From: Betaproteobacteria bacterium
Lineage (GTDB): Bacteria > Pseudomonadota > Gammaproteobacteria > Burkholderiales > Sulfuriferulaceae
NCBI GenBank assembly: GCA_003455595.1
Contig: DMQT01000173.1
Span: forward strand, 2,025 to 7,487
DNA: 5,463 bases
Direction: 5' to 3'
Shown: in pieces, positions 1 to 5,463 of the stretch
How positions within the stretch are numbered: position 1 is the first letter of the stretch
Layout of the letters: every line of letters starts with the position of its first letter
The notes under the pieces: model-generated
Told to the model about the DNA's origin: nothing
Seen by the model: only the letters and a program-made list of their open reading frames with translations
Databases searched by the model: none
Position numbers and translations under genes: made by a program

Positions 1-285
1 TGGGTACATTGGCTGCTCTACAATCTGCCGGTGGCCAGCACCGGCCTTGCGGAAGGGGTAACGGCGCTGCCGGCCGACACGCTGGAGGGGAGCAACGACT
101 GGAAGCGCACCGGCTACGGCGGTCCGTGCCCGCCGATCGGGCGCCATCGCTACTTTTTCAAACTCTATGCACTGGATGAGGTACTGCCCAATCTAAATCA
201 GCCCAACAAAGCCGCATTGGAAAAAACAATGCAGGGCCACGTCCTCATACAGGCCGAGCTCATCGGCCTGTATCAGCGCCACTGA
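1..285 (+). CDS. YbhB/YbcL family (PEBP, Raf kinase inhibitor-like) protein, C-terminal part
   Basis: The gene enters from the left edge; 94 codons are present, ending in TGA at 283-285. The fragment opens with WVHWLLYNLP, the usual strand following the DPDAP motif of bacterial phosphatidylethanolamine-binding-protein homologues. It then carries NDWKRTGYGGPCPPIGRHRYFF (fragment residues 32-53, in two overlapping pieces), the family's ligand-pocket signature, and ends with GHVLIQAELIGLYQ, also typical. Family members are about 155-160 residues, so roughly the first 60 are missing outside the window. Bacterial YbhB/YbcL proteins have the PEBP fold; their physiological ligand is mostly unknown, and the Raf inhibitor name comes from eukaryotic homologues. 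Whether the precursor has a signal peptide cannot be seen. A GTG at 31 could be read as a start, but the homology upstream of it shows that it is internal. The family call is firm; the biological role is not known. Confidence 0.93.
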   Translation, partial: WVHWLLYNLPVASTGLAEGVTALPADTLEGSNDWKRTGYGGPCPPIGRHRYFFKLYALDEVLPNLNQPNKAALEKTMQGHVLIQAELIGLYQRH

Positions 286-356
286 TGCGAGACACGGGAA
301 CTGCCGAGGCAATGCGGCCTCATATCTGCAGCTACTTTCATTCCAAAATCGGCCAC

Positions 357-361
357 AGGAG
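357..361 (+). promoter_or_regulatory. Shine-Dalgarno that fixes the start of the 107-residue gene
   Basis: AGGAG lies seven bases before the ATG at 369, an ideal spacing. A competing in-frame ATG at 285 overlaps the stop of the preceding gene as TGATG and would add 28 residues, but that extension (rich in His, Arg and Phe) looks like untranslated spacer. This site therefore favours the start at 369. Confidence 0.75.
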
Positions 362-368
362 ATTTTTT

Positions 369-692
369 ATGCAAGCATCAGATCAGGACGTACAGGTTAA
401 ACAAACCTTAACTCAAGCCCGGGCTTTACCCGAAGATCCGAAAAAAGAACATGTGGTGTTATGGAAAGTGTTTCGCGACGAGGCTGAAGTGCTGGAATAT
501 TCTCATCACATTCTGCTTGAGCCGGATCAGAAAATCGTGGGTGGTCACGGAACAGATTCGGTCGGCAGATTTTTTTGGCTGGGAGTGGAAGTCGCTGACC
601 TGGAAGCTTGGGGTAATACACAAGCCATACAGTTGACCGACCCTTTCGATGGCAATGACCCAAAAGGCCAGGGGCGTGGGCCTGGCAGTTAG
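369..692 (+). CDS. hypothetical protein, 107 residues, family not recognised
   Basis: I do not recognise this family. The protein is 107 residues, starting at the ATG at 369 behind a strong AGGAG. It has no signal peptide, no membrane segment and no cysteine, so it is probably a soluble cytoplasmic protein. The N-terminal 28 residues are polar and likely helical or loose. A central block (about 27-85: HVVLWKVFRDE, YSHHILLEPDQKIVGGHGTD, FFWLGVEVADLEAW) alternates hydrophobic and charged residues, as expected for a small alpha/beta domain. H46, H47 and H60 are the only obvious candidate functional residues. The tail is Gly/Pro-rich (PKGQGRGPGS) and probably disordered. The next gene, a periplasmic binding protein, begins 38 bases after the stop on the same strand, so the two may be cotranscribed. 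Codon use and the good ribosome site support it being real. An upstream start at 285 is possible but less likely. Confidence 0.72.
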   Translation: MQASDQDVQVKQTLTQARALPEDPKKEHVVLWKVFRDEAEVLEYSHHILLEPDQKIVGGHGTDSVGRFFWLGVEVADLEAWGNTQAIQLTDPFDGNDPKGQGRGPGS

Positions 693-716
693 TTCGACTG
701 TATTTGAATCAAACTT

Positions 717-723
717 AAAGAGG
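717..723 (+). promoter_or_regulatory. Shine-Dalgarno of the periplasmic binding protein gene
   Basis: AAAGAGG sits seven bases before the ATG at 731. It supports that start, which also gives a complete signal peptide. Confidence 0.6.
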
Positions 724-730
724 CTAAAAC

Positions 731-1750
731 ATGACATTGAGCAAATTACTTGCTGCATTAGTGATCCCTGTATTCACCTTGGGCACTGTCGCTGCGTCTG
801 CCGCGCCGGATGCCGAGAAACCGGCTCAGGTGAATCCGGCTGCACAGAAACTTGAGCCCATTCCTGCCGACAAGGACGAAGATCTGCGTGTGTTTTATCC
901 TGACGGCAAGATCGTCAAAGGCGAAGCGGCTCTGGAATTGATGAAGGCCGGGAAAACGGGATTCAATATCTGGCTGGCAGGCAACCAGTTCTTTGCCATG
1001 GAAGAGGTTATTCATGCCTTCCAGAAGCAGCACAAGGATGTGGTTGGGGTCGTCACGATGCCGCCCGGAAAAGTAATGAACGCTGTCCTGAAAGGCGGCT
1101 GGGTTTATAAGGACAAGGACTATGCCATGACGCCTGACGTATTCGGCATGGTCGACATGGGTTCCATGCAAAAACTCAAGGAAGCCGGCAAGGGCAAGGA
1201 TTATGTGACCTACATGCATAACCAGCTGGTGCTGATGGTGGCCAAGGGCAACCCCAGGAATATCAAGGGCATCGCCGATCTGGGGCGCCCGGACCTGCAA
1301 GTCATGCTTCCCAATCCCATCACCGAGGGGATCATGAAGTTTTATGCAAAAAAGGTGCTGCAAAACAACGGGCTGTGGGACAAGCTTTCCGACGGGAAAG
1401 AATGCCAGTCCTGTTATGGCGCATCCAATGTGTACTTTACTGCTGTGCACCACCGGGAAATTCCGGACGGTATCAACGCCGGCAAAGTGGATGTGGGCAT
1501 CGTCTGGGCAACCGAATATCAGAATGCCATTACGCACCACTCGCCAGTGGGGGTGGTGAATCTGCCCGAAAAAGACAGCATGAAAAACGAAGTCAATTAT
1601 TTTGCCGGCGATGTCACCGGTGCGCCGCACGCCAAAGCACCAGCGGAATATCTCAAATTCCTCGGCACCCCGGCAGCCCAGGATGCCTACGCCAGGTTCG
1701 GCTTCATCAAGGCCACAAAAGAGGAACTCGCGGTACGTGCAATTCAGTAA
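731..1750 (+). CDS. periplasmic substrate-binding protein, type-2 PBP superfamily (ModA/sulfate-binding-like), orphan
   Basis: The product is a 339-residue exported solute-binding protein. Residues 1-24 form a Sec signal peptide: one Lys, a hydrophobic core LLAALVIPVFTLGTVA, and a probable cleavage at ASA|AP after residue 24. The mature protein has the layout of type-2 periplasmic binding proteins related to ModA and other oxyanion-binding members: a first-lobe start near IWLAGNQFFAMEEVIHAFQK, a hinge-region stretch VLMVAKGNPRNIKGIADLG, LPNPITEGI, and a late second-lobe strand DVGIVWATEY (254-263). Unusually for ModA it has a CQSC motif (C225, C228) followed by a His pair (H240, H241), so a disulphide or metal site is plausible in the oxidising periplasm. 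The cysteines are not followed by His, so this is not a c-type haem motif. No ABC permease or ATPase gene lies in the window, and no lipobox is present. The ligand cannot be assigned; oxyanion, metal or a non-transport sensing role all remain open. The start is supported by AAAGAGG at good spacing. Confidence 0.85.
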   Translation: MTLSKLLAALVIPVFTLGTVAASAAPDAEKPAQVNPAAQKLEPIPADKDEDLRVFYPDGKIVKGEAALELMKAGKTGFNIWLAGNQFFAMEEVIHAFQKQHKDVVGVVTMPPGKVMNAVLKGGWVYKDKDYAMTPDVFGMVDMGSMQKLKEAGKGKDYVTYMHNQLVLMVAKGNPRNIKGIADLGRPDLQVMLPNPITEGIMKFYAKKVLQNNGLWDKLSDGKECQSCYGASNVYFTAVHHREIPDGINAGKVDVGIVWATEYQNAITHHSPVGVVNLPEKDSMKNEVNYFAGDVTGAPHAKAPAEYLKFLGTPAAQDAYARFGFIKATKEELAVRAIQ

Positions 1751-1767
1751 TGTAGTCTGAAACAAAC

Positions 1768-1799
1768 GGGCGGCTCTCCTGTTTTTGGGAGAGCTGCCC
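1768..1799. terminator. strong hairpin between convergent genes, probable bidirectional terminator
   Basis: GGGCGGCTCTCC (1768-1779) pairs with GGAGAGCTGCCC (1788-1799) over 12 base pairs with a single G-U, closing a short T-rich loop; a further T-G pair can form at 1780/1787. It begins 17 bases after the binding-protein stop and lies about 60 bases beyond the stop of the convergent phosphatase gene. The plus-strand sequence after the stem has no T tract (AGTCCTCGCC), whereas the minus-strand readout continues into GTTTGTTTC, which is T-rich. As an intrinsic terminator it therefore looks better for the minus-strand gene. For the plus-strand gene it may act mainly as a 3'-end stabiliser. Confidence 0.7.
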
Positions 1800-1859
1800 A
1801 GTCCTCGCCTCATTGCCTTCTGTTACACCTGCCTGCCCAATTCACCCTCTCTTGCCAAG

Positions 1860-2528
1860 CTATTCTCCACGCAGGCTGATGACCGGCCAGCCGCATTGAA
1901 TGGCGTGCTCGTGCAAGGTGGCGTCGGGATCCACCGCCACCGGATGGGTGACCAGATTGAGTAGCGGCAGGTCGTTCAACGAATCGCTGTAAAACCAGCT
2001 CTGGTCAAAGTCGTCCAGGGTTTTGCCGAGGCTGCCCAGCCATTCATGCAGACGCACGATCTTGCCTTCGCGGAAGCTGGGTGTACCTGCCACCCGTCCG
2101 GTGTAAACGCCGTTAACTTGTTCAGGCTCGGTGGCAATCAGATGCGAAATGCCGAAAGCGCGTGCAATAGGTGCGGTGACGAAACTATTGGTGGCGGTAA
2201 TGATTGCAACGAGATCGGCATCGGCCAGCTCGCGCTCGACCAGCACCTGCGCCGCCGGGGTCATCAGGGGCAGAATTTTTTGCTGCATGTAGTCGGCGTG
2301 CCAGGCGTCAAGCTGGGTGCGCGCGTGACGCGACAATGGCTTTAACTGGAAATCGAGGAATTCGTGGATATCCAGCGTACCCGCCTTGTATTGTTCGTAA
2401 AACGCATGATTGCGCGCTGCGTACAATTCGCGATCCAGCACGCCGTGTTCAATCAGGAATTGCGCCCATTCAAAGTCGGAATCGCCTGCCAGCAAGGTGT
2501 TGTCGAGGTCAAACAGAACCAGTTTCAT
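1860..2528 (-). CDS. HAD-superfamily subfamily IB (SerB-like) phosphatase
   Basis: The product is a 222-residue soluble HAD hydrolase that should remove phosphate from a small phosphomonoester through an aspartyl-phosphate intermediate with Mg2+. All four HAD motifs are visible: motif I FDLDNT with nucleophile D7 and acid/base D9; motif II IITAT with T111; motif III K156 in REGKIVRL; motif IV YSDSLNDLPLL with D182 and D186. The helical cap inserted between motifs I and II (about 15-85) and the length are those of subfamily IB, which includes phosphoserine phosphatase. It resembles the uncharacterised IB phosphatases common in proteobacteria rather than true SerB, whose motif II and IV regions usually read SGG and GDGAND. 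The substrate is therefore open. The ATG at 2528 places the nucleophile at the normal distance from the N-terminus; a TTG three codons upstream is less likely. No clear Shine-Dalgarno precedes either. It is divergent from the CbiM-like gene and convergent with the binding-protein gene. Confidence 0.9.
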   Translation of the reverse strand: MKLVLFDLDNTLLAGDSDFEWAQFLIEHGVLDRELYAARNHAFYEQYKAGTLDIHEFLDFQLKPLSRHARTQLDAWHADYMQQKILPLMTPAAQVLVERELADADLVAIITATNSFVTAPIARAFGISHLIATEPEQVNGVYTGRVAGTPSFREGKIVRLHEWLGSLGKTLDDFDQSWFYSDSLNDLPLLNLVTHPVAVDPDATLHEHAIQCGWPVISLRGE

Positions 2529-2557
2529 AATATGCAATCGCGTTTTTAACCGGGCTG

Positions 2558-2563
2558 AGTATA
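2558..2563 (-). promoter_or_regulatory. candidate -10 element for the HAD phosphatase gene
   Basis: Read on the minus strand this is TATACT, one mismatch from the sigma-70 -10 consensus. It would give a leader of about 20-25 bases before the ATG at 2528. No good -35 is seen at 16-18 base spacing, so this is a weak inference that rests mainly on position in the divergent gap. Confidence 0.35.
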
Positions 2564-2566
2564 GCG

Positions 2567-2572
2567 TAAAAT
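2567..2572 (+). promoter_or_regulatory. candidate -10 element for the CbiM-like/hrpA pair
   Basis: TAAAAT matches the -10 consensus at five of six positions and lies about 30 bases before the ATG at 2604. The T-rich stretch at 2543-2549 is only a poor -35. It sits four bases from the opposing candidate -10, so the two promoters, if real, would compete for polymerase. Confidence 0.3.
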
Positions 2573-2603
2573 CAGCGGCTTCCGACTGTACCCTACTCGC
2601 ACC

Positions 2604-3266
2604 ATGAACCTCATCGACAGCCTCATTCCTGCCAGTTGGTTACTCATTTCGCTGCTGCTATTTGGCGCAGTTTTAATCAAAGCTGCATTCGCTGCGCCAT
2701 GGGCGGTGCTGAAAAAACCCGGCGTGTTCAATCTGCTGCTGGGTGCCAGCGTCGCGGTGCTGGCGTTCTGGCAGATCAAGACCGGTATCCAACCGGGGCT
2801 GAGCCTGCACCTGCTCGGCGCTACCGCACTCACGCTGCTGTTCGGCCCGTGGTTTGCCATTCTCGGCCTCGGTCTGGCGTTGCTGCTGGCTACTGCATGG
2901 GAAGGCACCTGGCATGCTTTTGCGCTTAACGGCCTGTTGATGGCGGTGTTGCCGGTCACTATCAGCTGGTGGATTTACCGTCTGGTAGACAGCAAACTGC
3001 CCAATCATTTTTTCATCTATGTGTTTCTCAACGCCTTTGTTGGCGCGGGCGTGGCGGTGGCGGCAGTGGGGTTTGCAGCCTGTGTCGTATTGGCGCAGGC
3101 AGGCGCGTATCCGTTCGACTACCTGATGCAAAACTATCTGCCCTACTTTTTGCTCATGGCCTGGTCTGAGGCGGTCACTACCGGCATGATCATGACCGTC
3201 CTGGTGGCGTACAAACCGCATTGGGTTGCCACCTTTGACGACACCCAATATATCGACGGCAAATGA
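2604..3266 (+). CDS. CbiM-like energy-coupling factor (ECF) transporter membrane protein, orphan
   Basis: The product is a 220-residue, very hydrophobic inner-membrane protein with about six membrane segments (roughly 11-30, 41-57, 68-97 as one or two, 104-122, 137-165, 180-203) and a short polar C-terminus. SLHLLGATALTLLFGPWFAI (67-86) is the signature of CbiM/NikM-type substrate-binding components, including the conserved His (H69) that faces the metal site in nickel and cobalt members. In those proteins the mature N-terminus begins Met-His, and His2 also binds the metal; here residue 2 is Asn, and no in-frame start lies between the ATG and the upstream TAG at 2562. No CbiN, CbiQ or CbiO partner gene is in the window. 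It is therefore a family member by fold, but cobalt or nickel uptake should not be assumed. No Shine-Dalgarno is evident. The stop overlaps the start of hrpA (ATGA), suggesting translational coupling. Confidence 0.85.
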   Translation: MNLIDSLIPASWLLISLLLFGAVLIKAAFAAPWAVLKKPGVFNLLLGASVAVLAFWQIKTGIQPGLSLHLLGATALTLLFGPWFAILGLGLALLLATAWEGTWHAFALNGLLMAVLPVTISWWIYRLVDSKLPNHFFIYVFLNAFVGAGVAVAAVGFAACVVLAQAGAYPFDYLMQNYLPYFLLMAWSEAVTTGMIMTVLVAYKPHWVATFDDTQYIDGK

Positions 3267-5463
3267 CCGACACTGCCGCCGTATTACCCCGTTACTGGCA
3301 ACCCGCCGCGTTCAATTACCCTGAGGCGCTGCCGGTTTCGGCGCGCCATGCCGAGATTGCCGCCGCCCTCCGCGCGCATCAGGCCATCATCGTATGCGGC
3401 GCCACCGGCTCGGGCAAAACCACCCAGTTGCCAAAAATCTGCCTCGAAGCCGGACGCGGCGTGTCCGGCCGCATCGCCTGCACCCAGCCGCGCCGCATCG
3501 CTGCACGCACGGTGGCGGCGCGCGTGGCGCAAGAGCTGGGCACCACGCTCGGTGAAGGCGTCGGCTACAAGGTGCGCTTCACCGATCAGGTACGCCAGGA
3601 CACCGTCATCAAGGTACTCACCGACGGCATGCTACTGGCGGAAACCAGCGGCGACCGCGATCTGCGCGCCTACGACACCATCATCATCGACGAGGCGCAC
3701 GAGCGCAGCCTGAACATTGATTTTCTGCTGGGCTACTTGCGCCAGTTGATGGCGCGGCGGCCCGATCTGAAAGTCATCATCACTTCCGCCACCATCGACG
3801 CCGAGCGCTTTTCTGCGCATTTCGGCGGCGCGCCGGTAATCGAGGTTTCCGGCCGCACCTATCCGGTGGAAATTCGCTACCGCCCGATTGAAGCGCCGGA
3901 ACGTACCAATGACGCCGCCAAGCCGCGCGAAGCCGACGAAGAGCGCGCGATGCAGGCGATCCTCGACGCTACCGACGAGCTGGCGCGACTGGGCGACGGC
4001 GACATCCTGATTTTTCTGCCCGGCGAACGCGAAATCCGTGACACTGCCGAGGCGCTGCGCAAGCACCATCCGCCGCATACCGAAATCCTGCCGTTGTTCG
4101 CGCGCCTGTCGGTACAGGAGCAGCAGCGCATTTTTCACCCCGGCAACGCACGCCGGATCGTGTTGGCCACCAACGTCGCCGAAACTTCGCTCACGGTGCC
4201 CGGCATCCGCTACGTCATCGACCCCGGCCATGCGCGCATCCTGCGCTATTCGCCGCGCACCAAGGTCGATCAGCTGCTGGTCGAGCCAGTATCGCAGGCC
4301 TCCGCCAACCAGCGCGCCGGACGCTGCGGCCGGGTCGCCGCCGGGGTGTGCATCCGCCTGTATTCCGAGCTGGAATACGCCGCGCGACCTGCCTATACCG
4401 ACCCGGAAATCCTGCGCACCTCGCTGGCCGGGGTGATCCTGCGCATGGCGGCGCTGCGCCTGGGCGAACCGGACCAGTTTCCGTTCCTCGATGCACCCGC
4501 GCCGCGCCTGATTGCCGATGGCTACCAGCTGCTGGAAGAGCTCAACGCCGTCTCCGAGCAGCGCCGCCTGACGCCAGTCGGCAAGCAGCTCGCCAAGCTG
4601 CCGCTGGACCCGAAAATCGGCCGCGTACTGCTCGCGGCGCAGCAGTCGAACTGTCTGGCCGAGGCGCTCATTCTGTGTGCCGCGCTGTCGGTGCAAGACC
4701 CACGCGAACGCCCGCCCGCACAGGCCGGTGCCGCCGACGACCGCCACAAGGCGTTTGCCGACGAGCGCTCTGACTTCATTGGCTTGCTGAAACTGTGGCA
4801 GTTTTATGATGAGGCGTTGAAGCACAAGAAATCCAACCGCAAGCTGATGGACCAGTGCCGCGAACATTTCCTTAACCCGCAGCGTCTGCGCGAGTGGCGT
4901 GAGGTGCACGGCCAGTTATCCAGCATGGCCAAAGAGATGGGCTTGCGCGGCAACGAACAGCCCGCGCAATACGCCGAAATCCACCAGGCACTACTGGCCG
5001 GCTTCCTTGGCAATATCGGCGTGAAGACAGATGAAGGCGGCTATCAGGGCGCACGCGGGATTAAATTCCATATTCACCCCGGCTCGGCGCTGGCAAAAAA
5101 ATCACCCAAGTGGGTGATGGCGGCGGAGCTGACCGAAACCACGCGGCTGTACGCGCGCAGCGTCGCCAAGATCGAGCCGGAATGGCTGGAAACCATCGCC
5201 GCCCACCTGCTCAAGCGCCAGTATTTCGACCCGCACTGGCAGAAAAAAACGGCGCAGGTCTCGGCATTCGAACAGGTGCAACTGTTCGGCCTCACCATCG
5301 TGCCGCGTCGCAGCGTGCATTACGGCAGCATCGACCCGGTCGAGAGCCGCCGCATCTTCATCCGCAGTGCATTGGTGGCAGGCGAATACGACACGCGCGC
5401 ACCGTTTTTCGCCCACAACGGCCAGTTGATCGAAGAAATCGTCGAGCTGGAGCACAAGGCGCG
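3263..5463 (+). CDS. hrpA: ATP-dependent RNA helicase HrpA (DEAH box), N-terminal 733 residues
   Basis: This is an uninterrupted reading frame that runs off the right edge; full-length HrpA is about 1300 residues, so a little over half is here. It is a DEAH-box helicase that uses ATP to move along RNA; in E. coli, HrpA has been linked to mRNA processing and to rescue of stalled ribosomes. Visible motifs in order: Walker A GATGSGKT (46-53), Ia TQPRR (74-78), Ib TDGML (120-124), DEAH (143-146), SAT (175-177), IV DILIFLPG (247-254), V TNVAETSLT (303-311), VI QRAGRCGR (350-357). The HA2 helical region follows (LTPVGKQLAKLPLDP from 436), then the OB-fold part (from about 580, GFLGNIGVK, and MAAELTETTRLYAR). 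The start of the HrpA-specific C-terminal region (DUF3418; VHYGSIDPVESRRIF from about 685) rules out the shorter HrpB. The lead before Walker A is shorter than in E. coli. The ATG at 3263 overlaps the upstream stop by four bases. All core catalytic residues are present. Confidence 0.96.
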   Translation, partial: MTDTAAVLPRYWQPAAFNYPEALPVSARHAEIAAALRAHQAIIVCGATGSGKTTQLPKICLEAGRGVSGRIACTQPRRIAARTVAARVAQELGTTLGEGVGYKVRFTDQVRQDTVIKVLTDGMLLAETSGDRDLRAYDTIIIDEAHERSLNIDFLLGYLRQLMARRPDLKVIITSATIDAERFSAHFGGAPVIEVSGRTYPVEIRYRPIEAPERTNDAAKPREADEERAMQAILDATDELARLGDGDILIFLPGEREIRDTAEALRKHHPPHTEILPLFARLSVQEQQRIFHPGNARRIVLATNVAETSLTVPGIRYVIDPGHARILRYSPRTKVDQLLVEPVSQASANQRAGRCGRVAAGVCIRLYSELEYAARPAYTDPEILRTSLAGVILRMAALRLGEPDQFPFLDAPAPRLIADGYQLLEELNAVSEQRRLTPVGKQLAKLPLDPKIGRVLLAAQQSNCLAEALILCAALSVQDPRERPPAQAGAADDRHKAFADERSDFIGLLKLWQFYDEALKHKKSNRKLMDQCREHFLNPQRLREWREVHGQLSSMAKEMGLRGNEQPAQYAEIHQALLAGFLGNIGVKTDEGGYQGARGIKFHIHPGSALAKKSPKWVMAAELTETTRLYARSVAKIEPEWLETIAAHLLKRQYFDPHWQKKTAQVSAFEQVQLFGLTIVPRRSVHYGSIDPVESRRIFIRSALVAGEYDTRAPFFAHNGQLIEEIVELEHKA

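Noticed and set aside
306..321. GAGGC...GCCTC short inverted repeat between the PEBP gene and the small unknown gene
   Set aside because: The stem is only five base pairs with no T tract, so it is expected by chance and not good enough for a terminator.
693..730. Possible separate promoter for the binding-protein gene
   Set aside because: The gap is AT-rich, but no hexamer pair with acceptable -35 and -10 matches at normal spacing was found.
1403..1414. CQSC motif in the binding protein as a c-type haem site
   Set aside because: The second Cys is followed by Tyr, not His, so the CxxCH requirement is not met.
758..1813. Long open frame on the minus strand opposite the binding-protein gene
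   Set aside because: Its product is a compositional mirror of a real gene: it resembles no known protein, has no signal or motif, and the plus-strand frame has a signal peptide and recognisable family motifs.
3632..4909. 425-codon open frame on the minus strand within hrpA
   Set aside because: It lies wholly opposite the helicase motifs of hrpA, where high GC suppresses stops. The low-complexity Arg/Gln/Gly-rich product shows no domain.
3263..5463. HrpB rather than HrpA
   Set aside because: The OB-region signature MAAELTETTRLYAR and the beginning of the HrpA-specific C-terminal region are present; HrpB lacks these and is much shorter.

Overview
The window is a typical bacterial chromosomal segment. 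Gene density is high, there is no mobile element, RNA gene or CRISPR array, and GC content is moderately high, rising in the right half. Gene content and protein style (orphan CbiM-like membrane protein, HrpA with a short N-terminus, SerB-like HAD phosphatase) suggest a betaproteobacterium, perhaps a Nitrosomonadales/Gallionellales-type lineage. That placement is inferred from protein style and is only tentative.

Left part (1-1800, plus strand): the C-terminal portion of a YbhB/YbcL-type PEBP-family protein runs in from the left edge. It is followed by a 107-residue protein of unknown family with a strong Shine-Dalgarno. After a 37-38 base gap comes a Sec-exported periplasmic substrate-binding protein of the type-2 (ModA/sulfate-like) superfamily, which has no transporter permease or ATPase next to it here. 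A strong hairpin (1768-1799) closes this group, and the next gene is convergent.

Middle (1860-2603): a HAD-superfamily IB (SerB-like) phosphatase lies on the minus strand. It is divergent from the following gene pair across a 75-base region with candidate overlapping promoters for both directions.

Right part (2604-5463, plus strand): a six-segment CbiM-like ECF membrane protein overlaps by four bases (ATGA) with hrpA, a DEAH-box RNA helicase. hrpA runs off the right edge after 733 codons, with its helicase core, HA2 and OB regions intact.

The genes do not form one obvious pathway. The most notable points are: the orphan binding protein with a CxxC and His-His cluster beside an unknown small protein; the CbiM-like protein lacking the N-terminal His of metal transporters and lacking partner subunits; and its translational overlap with an RNA helicase. 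No convincing new defence or mobile system was seen.
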